Part shown: in pieces, positions 60,040-64,000 of the stretch
Layout of the letters: every line of letters begins with the position of its first letter
How positions within the stretch are numbered: the first letter of the stretch is position 1
Assembly (NCBI GenBank): GCA_023441055.1
Contig: JAEZQY010000031.1
Location: 186,001-250,000 of the forward strand
Source: Bacillota bacterium
GTDB taxonomy: Bacteria > Bacillota > Bacilli > Paenibacillales > UBA4045
Length of the DNA stretch: 64,000 nt
Direction: 5' to 3'
Notes under the pieces: generated by a model
Seen by the model: the letters and a program-made list of their open reading frames with translations, nothing else
The model's database searches: none
Told to the model about the DNA's origin: nothing
Program-made: the position numbers and the translations under genes

Positions 60040-60654
60040 TTACATGCCCTCAACTGGTAAGTGTTCCTGTGATGCAAAATAATCAATTGTATAATTCTCA
60101 CTATCATAAATCAGTTTAGTAATCGAACATTCAGAGACTAGATTGCTTTGTTCAGGTATAAAATAAGGATGAAACCTATTTAATACATCCTCAGGAAACG
60201 AATTCGCCAGATAATCCGTTATTAATCCTCCGTGAGTAACGATCACAATATTACTACCGGACGGATACTCTTTTATTAGATCTGCTAACAATGATGATAG
60301 TCTTTCGCATGCACGCCTAGCAGAATCACCAACAGGTGGTATATAGTCAGGTTCACGTGTACATCTGTCCCACATCTGGACAAATTCTTGAAAGGATTGC
60401 CCTGGTAAGTCCCCCCAGTTAGCGCGTTCTCTCAAACGACTATCGACTTTTGGTTTTGATTGTGTTTCTTCTGCAATAATGTCTGCGGTTTCTTTAGCTC
60501 TTCGGAGTGGGCTTGAAACTATTGCGGTTATTGGTATAGTACTAAGATGATGAGCTGTTGCTTGTGCTTGTTTAATCCCTATCGAGGTAATAGGAACATC
60601 TCCGATTGCTTTTTCCTTTATGGCATGCCTTACTAGAAAGAAATTTATACTCAT
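60040..60654 (-). CDS. Histidine phosphatase family protein (phosphoglycerate-mutase-like)
   Basis: A 204-residue phosphatase of the histidine phosphatase superfamily. The catalytic motif is FFLVRHAIKE (RHA instead of the more common RHG). Supporting blocks are IVSSPLRRAKETADII and the second catalytic His in VIVTHGGLITDYL. Substrate is unknown; related proteins act on sugar phosphates or alpha-ribazole phosphate. GGAGG lies 9 bases before the ATG. Confidence 0.9.
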   Translation of the reverse strand: MSINFFLVRHAIKEKAIGDVPITSIGIKQAQATAHHLSTIPITAIVSSPLRRAKETADIIAEETQSKPKVDSRLRERANWGDLPGQSFQEFVQMWDRCTREPDYIPPVGDSARRACERLSSLLADLIKEYPSGSNIVIVTHGGLITDYLANSFPEDVLNRFHPYFIPEQSNLVSECSITKLIYDSENYTIDYFASQEHLPVEGM

Positions 60655-60737
60655 GCATCAAATCCTCCGTGTGAGTTATCGACGTTGCATTTGGTTTAAG
60701 CGCTGATTCCCTATAACGTCTCCGTGTTCATACATTG

Positions 60738-61174
60738 TTAGGAGATGCCGCCTCTTCTTGATTGCACCCGTAAAGCAATTGTTCTATTTATTCCATATCC
60801 GATAAAGAATCCGATTGAATTAAGTATAAGATCATCTATGTCAAGGCTGCCTCGCCTAGATAATAATTGAATAAGTTCTAATATAAACAGACCACATAAA
60901 AACACAATAAATATAGTATGTAATTTTTTCTTGAGAATAACTGGCATTAGGATTCCGAATGGAATGAATACCCCTATATTCCCGATTAGATTTATAATCG
61001 CAGTCTTTCTACTAATATTGCTGAATTGTAGAAAGTGGCTTATTGTAGAAAAGGGTTTTAGATTGTACATATATTCGGGTTGCTGAGTTCTACCAAACCC
61101 AAACATCATCCAGTAACACAATAGAAGTAAGTAACAATCAGGTAAATTACAAGCTTTCTGATATATCCCTTCAT
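60738..61174 (-). pseudogene. VanZ-family gene with an N-terminal frameshift
   Basis: The body (frame ending at 60738) is a VanZ-like membrane protein: YNLKPFSTISHFLQF, INLIGNIGVFIPFGILMPVI, LELIQLLSRRGSLDIDDLIL and NSIGFFIGYG. Its expected first helix is in another frame, starting at ATG 61174 with GGGAGG upstream and reading KGYIRKLVIYLIVTYFYCVT, then hitting TGA. One missing base between about 61100 and 61120 would rejoin it to WMMFGFGRTQQ. Either the gene is inactivated or the assembly has an error here. The longer in-frame extension of the body overlaps the upstream gene and looks artificial. Confidence 0.8.
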
Positions 61175-61185
61175 TGATCCTCCCA

Positions 61186-61515
61186 TCATTTTGATTTCCA
61201 CATTCGATATAGTCCAATAACTAAAATGCTGAAAGCAATAATTTCAATTATTCGAGGAATTATGCTAAACCAAGCTACTAATTCTCCAACCGTTATTCCC
61301 ATTGGAGGAGCAGTACTACCTTCAGCAAATGAATCTATGTAACTACTGATAAAAAGAGGATAGATATAAGATGATATCGTATGAACAAGTAAGATGAGAA
61401 AGAAATAATAGCCTGCTGTAAAGGAATGTTTTCTACATTGTATAAGTCCAAGTATAAACAATCCTAAAAGTATTACTGCGACTAATATACTAACTAGAGT
61501 AAACAATAAATTCAC
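61186..61515 (-). CDS. Small membrane protein, paralogue of the gene at 51320
   Basis: A protein of up to 109 residues with three to four hydrophobic segments, similar in text and layout to the product at 51320-51646 (KHSFTAGYYFFLILLVHTIS; EIIAFSILVIGLYRMWK). The family is not known to me. The first codon is GTG 61515, but TTG 61506, with GGAG 8 bases upstream, is better placed and mirrors the TTG start of the paralogue. Its stop lies 11 bases before the broken VanZ gene. Confidence 0.75.
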   Translation of the reverse strand: MNLLFTLVSILVAVILLGLFILGLIQCRKHSFTAGYYFFLILLVHTISSYIYPLFISSYIDSFAEGSTAPPMGITVGELVAWFSIIPRIIEIIAFSILVIGLYRMWKSK

Positions 61516-61550
61516 TCCTCGTATTCATGTGTGTGCTCTTAAATATTACT

Positions 61551-62030
61551 TTAATCGAGTTTTAGATATTCCTTTAATGGATGCACATGATGTTGATCGT
61601 GCCATATAAAGTCCTTTAAGTATTGAGGGATATAGAATACGTTCCCATCACCATCTATATATTCCTGATCGACTACTTCCTTTGATAATGTTCGGATTCC
61701 ATTAATGATTCTCTCACGATAATAGATTGCCTCTTCAATTAATTCATCGGTTGTGATGGTTCTTGCATAAGTAATTGCTTTGCTATTAAAACCATCATAG
61801 TTTAAGTGTTTGAGTGTTAGCTTTTCACCACCGACAATCTTATTAATTGCTTCCTCATAAAAATACTTATCCCACAACATGATATGACAGATGATATCCT
61901 TTATTGTCCATTTACCTTGTTCAATACTTGAATTCCAGGTTTCCTGATTTAGTCCTTTTATGGATTCTAGAAAATCAAACCATTCCCCAAATAGTTCCAA
62001 TAGATTTTCCAACTCATTTGTCATAGTCAT
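61551..62030 (-). CDS. DinB-like four-helix protein
   Basis: A 159-residue protein with the DinB-superfamily pattern KWTIKDIICHIMLWDKYFYE near the start and FIWHDQHHVHPLKEYLKLD at the end, supplying possible metal-binding His residues. A central helix pair lies at 80-130. Function is unknown. AAGGGA lies 4 bases before ATG 62030 or 10 before ATG 62024. Confidence 0.82.
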   Translation of the reverse strand: MTMTNELENLLELFGEWFDFLESIKGLNQETWNSSIEQGKWTIKDIICHIMLWDKYFYEEAINKIVGGEKLTLKHLNYDGFNSKAITYARTITTDELIEEAIYYRERIINGIRTLSKEVVDQEYIDGDGNVFYIPQYLKDFIWHDQHHVHPLKEYLKLD

Positions 62031-62067
62031 GACATCCCTTTACTCTATATTGTTTTTCAAACTGCAA

Positions 62068-62427
62068 TTATCTTAGATAATAGTCTTTTATTTCTATCCT
62101 GTTCCCCTCCGGATCAATAATCACTCCAATTGTACCCCAATTAAATTTATGTACTTGTATACAAATTCCTCGTTTTTCGAATTCTTCAATGGTTTCATCA
62201 AAGTCTTGCACTTCAATTCTTATTACTGTTGGATTTTGTGCCCTTGTTTTTTCAGTTACACTTGCTTTTCCATTGTCCTCAATCATTAGGTAACTTCCAC
62301 CAAACTCTAATTTAGATAGTCCTTCTTTTCTTTCTCGAATATTAAGACCAAGTTTATCAGTATAGAACTTTACATTCTCTTCGTATTTCTCCAGGAATAG
62401 AATGAAGCCAGTTTCGACTATTTTCAT
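62068..62427 (-). CDS. VOC-superfamily protein
   Basis: A 119-residue glyoxalase-like protein: TGFILFLEKYEENVKFYTDK opens and GVIIDPEGNRIEIKDYYL closes the fold. The short length implies one compact two-module unit. GGGAG lies 7 bases before the ATG. It is the fourth VOC gene in the tract. Confidence 0.87.
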   Translation of the reverse strand: MKIVETGFILFLEKYEENVKFYTDKLGLNIRERKEGLSKLEFGGSYLMIEDNGKASVTEKTRAQNPTVIRIEVQDFDETIEEFEKRGICIQVHKFNWGTIGVIIDPEGNRIEIKDYYLR

Positions 62428-62459
62428 TATAAATCTCCCATCATATTTAGAATTGTCCT

Positions 62460-62759
62460 TTATGGTTTTAAATTAATCTCTTCGAAATGTTCGACCAATG
62501 GAAACGGATCATAAAAATGATGTAGTAAGTCCTTCCAATCTTGATACTCACTAGATTCTCTAAATCCTATAGTATGGTCTTCGAGTGTTTCCCATCGGAC
62601 CAGTAATATATACTTATTCTTATCCTCTATGCATTTATGTAATTCATGATTTATATAGCCATTCATCTTAGAAATAACATCTGATGCTATCTTAAAATTG
62701 TCTTCAAAGTCTTTAATCAATCCAGGTTTTACTTGTAACATAGCAACTTCAAGTATCAT
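62460..62759 (-). CDS. Antibiotic biosynthesis monooxygenase (ABM) domain protein
   Basis: A 99-residue ferredoxin-like-fold protein with MLQVKPGLIKDFEDNFKIAS, a KYILLVRWETLEDHTIGF strand-helix pair and YDPFPLVEHFEEI. ABM proteins are small dimeric monooxygenases or haem/quinone-related proteins. Role here is unknown. AAAGGA lies 8 bases before the ATG. The 32-base gap suggests possible co-transcription with the VOC gene downstream. Confidence 0.86.
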   Translation of the reverse strand: MILEVAMLQVKPGLIKDFEDNFKIASDVISKMNGYINHELHKCIEDKNKYILLVRWETLEDHTIGFRESSEYQDWKDLLHHFYDPFPLVEHFEEINLKP

Positions 62760-62937
62760 AGTTATTGTCCTTTGTTTTATTTGGTTTTATATATTGCACG
62801 AATTGAAGAAATCGTTTCCGTGTTCTTCGTGCCTTTGAGACACTAATCCTCCCATTTATACCACCTCCATCCTCCGATGCGATTAGTCGGTCCGGAAGAA
62901 TCCTGGCAATCAATTCCCTTCAGATTGTCATTCATCC

Positions 62938-63483
62938 TTATTTTCTTTCTTTCAATCTTCTATTAATGATTATCATCGATGTACATAGTAGTACCACAAC
63001 TGCAATTGTACCTAAGATCCAAGTCTCTTTATTGTATTCAAATGAAAGGGTTACTATTTCAGTTGGTTCATTTCCTGGGCCAAGTAATTCAAGGTCTTCC
63101 TTTCCATTCAAGATATCTGTTGATCTGCCACAATTCATCACATAGTAATTATCACCGTTCTTATATGAATAAAGTAAATATTCCCTTCCTATCTCAAATT
63201 CAAACTGACAGCTTGACCAAGATGTATAAACTATACTTTGTGATTCATTTATCCCTTTCCATATCTTATCCACTTCGATTAACACAGCATTATAAGTTTC
63301 ACCATTTACTTTAGCCTTCTTGATGTTTTTTACTTTTCCAGAGAATACTGCATCAGATTTCTCTAATCCTTCAATTGCATTCTCCGGAATATAACAATTA
63401 CATGCAGAAACACTTACTGGATTTGCAATGAATATGATTTGTGACAATAATACACCTATAATTAATTTTAAAACCAACTTCAT
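62938..63483 (-). CDS. Exported netrin/TIMP-like domain protein with C-terminal anchor
   Basis: A 181-residue protein: signal peptide (LVLKLIIGVLLSQIIFIANP), then a Cys-rich NTR-like domain beginning ACNCYIPENAIEGLEKSDAV, with VFSGKVKNIK, SSCQFEFEIGREYLLYSYK and MNCGRS. A transmembrane helix (WILGTIAVVVLLCTSMIIIN) and basic tail follow. The CNC start directly after the signal peptide is the TIMP/netrin hallmark. Bacterial members are of unknown function and may be protease inhibitors by analogy. GGAGG is 7 bases before the ATG. Confidence 0.84.
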   Translation of the reverse strand: MKLVLKLIIGVLLSQIIFIANPVSVSACNCYIPENAIEGLEKSDAVFSGKVKNIKKAKVNGETYNAVLIEVDKIWKGINESQSIVYTSWSSCQFEFEIGREYLLYSYKNGDNYYVMNCGRSTDILNGKEDLELLGPGNEPTEIVTLSFEYNKETWILGTIAVVVLLCTSMIIINRRLKERK

Positions 63484-63512
63484 TGAGCTGCCTCCGATCG
63501 TATAGCCTGTAT

Positions 63513-64000
63513 CTATTTTTCGTTCTCTATAAATTCTTCCTTTGTTAAACCAAAAAGAATAAGATCATGGTATTTCCCGTTTGTATATATAACTTTTCGA
63601 CGTACTCCTTCTTGAACACACCCAAGTTTTCTCATCATTTCTGCTGAAGGTTCATTTCCTTCAAGCACATAATCGTTAAACTTGTTTAGACGTCGTTCAA
63701 AAAAGGCATATCTTAATAAAATTCTAGTAGCTCTTGTACCATACCCTTTACCTCGGTGATCCTGATCAATTTGTATTCCAATACTGAAAGTACCGTTTCT
63801 TTCATCAATGTTATTTAGGTTTATTCCTCCAATGTTCTCACCTTTCAGATTTTCAATAGTAAACATAATTCGTCCATTTCCAGATGAAAAATCAGAGAAT
63901 GTTTCGATAAACTTCTTTGCCTCTGCAATTGTCGGTGGCAGTTCAACTGCACATTCTAATAATCGTCTTGCAGTTGTATCAAATCGATTATAGTAATGAC
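63513..64000 (-). CDS. GNAT-family acetyltransferase, N-terminus beyond the window
   Basis: I extended this reading frame to the window's right edge: it stays open from 63866 to 64000 (HYYNRFDTTARRLLECAVEL then PPTIAEAKKFIETFSDFSSG). The first codons are therefore outside, and the ATG at 63866 is internal. The visible 162 codons hold the GNAT core: GTFSIGIQIDQDHRGKGYGT, ATRILLRYAFFE and PSAEMMRKLGCVQEGVRR. This RimJ-like arrangement suggests protein or small-molecule acetylation, with substrate unknown. Confidence 0.87.
   Translation of the reverse strand, partial: HYYNRFDTTARRLLECAVELPPTIAEAKKFIETFSDFSSGNGRIMFTIENLKGENIGGINLNNIDERNGTFSIGIQIDQDHRGKGYGTRATRILLRYAFFERRLNKFNDYVLEGNEPSAEMMRKLGCVQEGVRRKVIYTNGKYHDLILFGLTKEEFIENEK

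Noticed and set aside
61175..61217. Upstream extension of the VanZ body to 61217
   Set aside because: It overlaps the end of the neighbouring membrane-protein gene, and its sequence is polar where VanZ has its first helix; the proper N-terminus is in another frame.
42994..64000. An integron with attC sites
   Set aside because: The gene array looks cassette-like, but the spacers show no GTTRRRY/RYYYAAC pairs that I can support and no integrase lies in the window.

Overview
The window looks like a chromosomal segment from a Gram-positive, endospore-former-type Bacillota, most likely Paenibacillaceae (Paenibacillus, Cohnella or a relative). The evidence is gene content and order shared with Bacillus: ylbF-ylbG, ylaN near ftsW, rpsD near acsA, and acsA/acuA-acuC/mtnN/ccpA. 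GGAGG-type ribosome-binding sites precede most genes, TTG and GTG starts are frequent, and base composition is moderate to high over the first two thirds. Family assignments come from reading the sequence; no database was searched.

Layout. 1-9.8 kb: 5' part of a Ca2+-type P-type ATPase (minus), RqcH, a LysR regulator, RicF (YlbF) and YlbG, a CBS-pair protein, an M20 amidohydrolase, YugN, FtsW, an Asp23/Gls24 protein and an atypical SDR. 9.9-15.7 kb: YlaN, a shortened HPr-like protein, an M29 aminopeptidase with a GAF-GGDEF diguanylate cyclase, rpsD with a promoter and a probable S4 leader, and a Ku end-joining gene. 15.7-19.2 kb: a YtrA-type GntR/ABC operon whose promoter overlaps inverted half-sites. 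19.4-22.6 kb: a class A penicillin-binding protein with FN3 repeats. 22.6-28.9 kb: carbon-overflow block acsA (minus), acuA-acuC (plus), mtnN, ccpA and a Cys-motif protein. 29-33 kb: PTS operon (EIICBA of the GlcNAc type, EI, VanZ-like). 33-38.5 kb: signalling block with a REC-HD-GYP protein, a single REC protein, a PAS-PAS kinase and an MHYT hybrid kinase. 38.6-43 kb: YwiC-like, GNAT, Maf, DUF4180 and a GMC oxidoreductase fused to a gluconate-dehydrogenase-subunit-3-like domain.

From about 43 kb to the right edge the character changes. The DNA becomes visibly AT-rich and every gene lies on the minus strand. The genes are short, usually each with its own ribosome-binding site, and belong to housekeeping-accessory families (VOC, GNAT, HAD, Nudix, DinB, SRPBCC, MBL, APH, DUF3891, small membrane proteins). 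This tract also holds the broken genes of the window: a Cof-type HAD phosphatase with a deletion/frameshift, a twice-frameshifted lipoprotein, a frameshifted VanZ gene, a UvrA fragment and a headless coding remnant. It also holds a pair of paralogous small membrane proteins and a 41-bp imperfect direct repeat. It reads as an accessory gene-accumulation zone. I see no integrase, transposase, tRNA, rRNA or CRISPR array in the window.

Functional links. CcpA, AcsA/AcuA/AcuC, the PTS operon and candidate cre boxes point to carbon-catabolite control of acetate metabolism. The HPr-like protein keeps the regulatory serine but not the phosphocarrier histidine, so it could feed the same circuit. The GGDEF, HD-GYP and MHYT kinase genes give the segment a c-di-GMP/two-component theme. 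No clearly new system is proven here. The best candidates for follow-up are the HPr-like protein, the accessory gene array, the GMC fusion and the orphan Ku.
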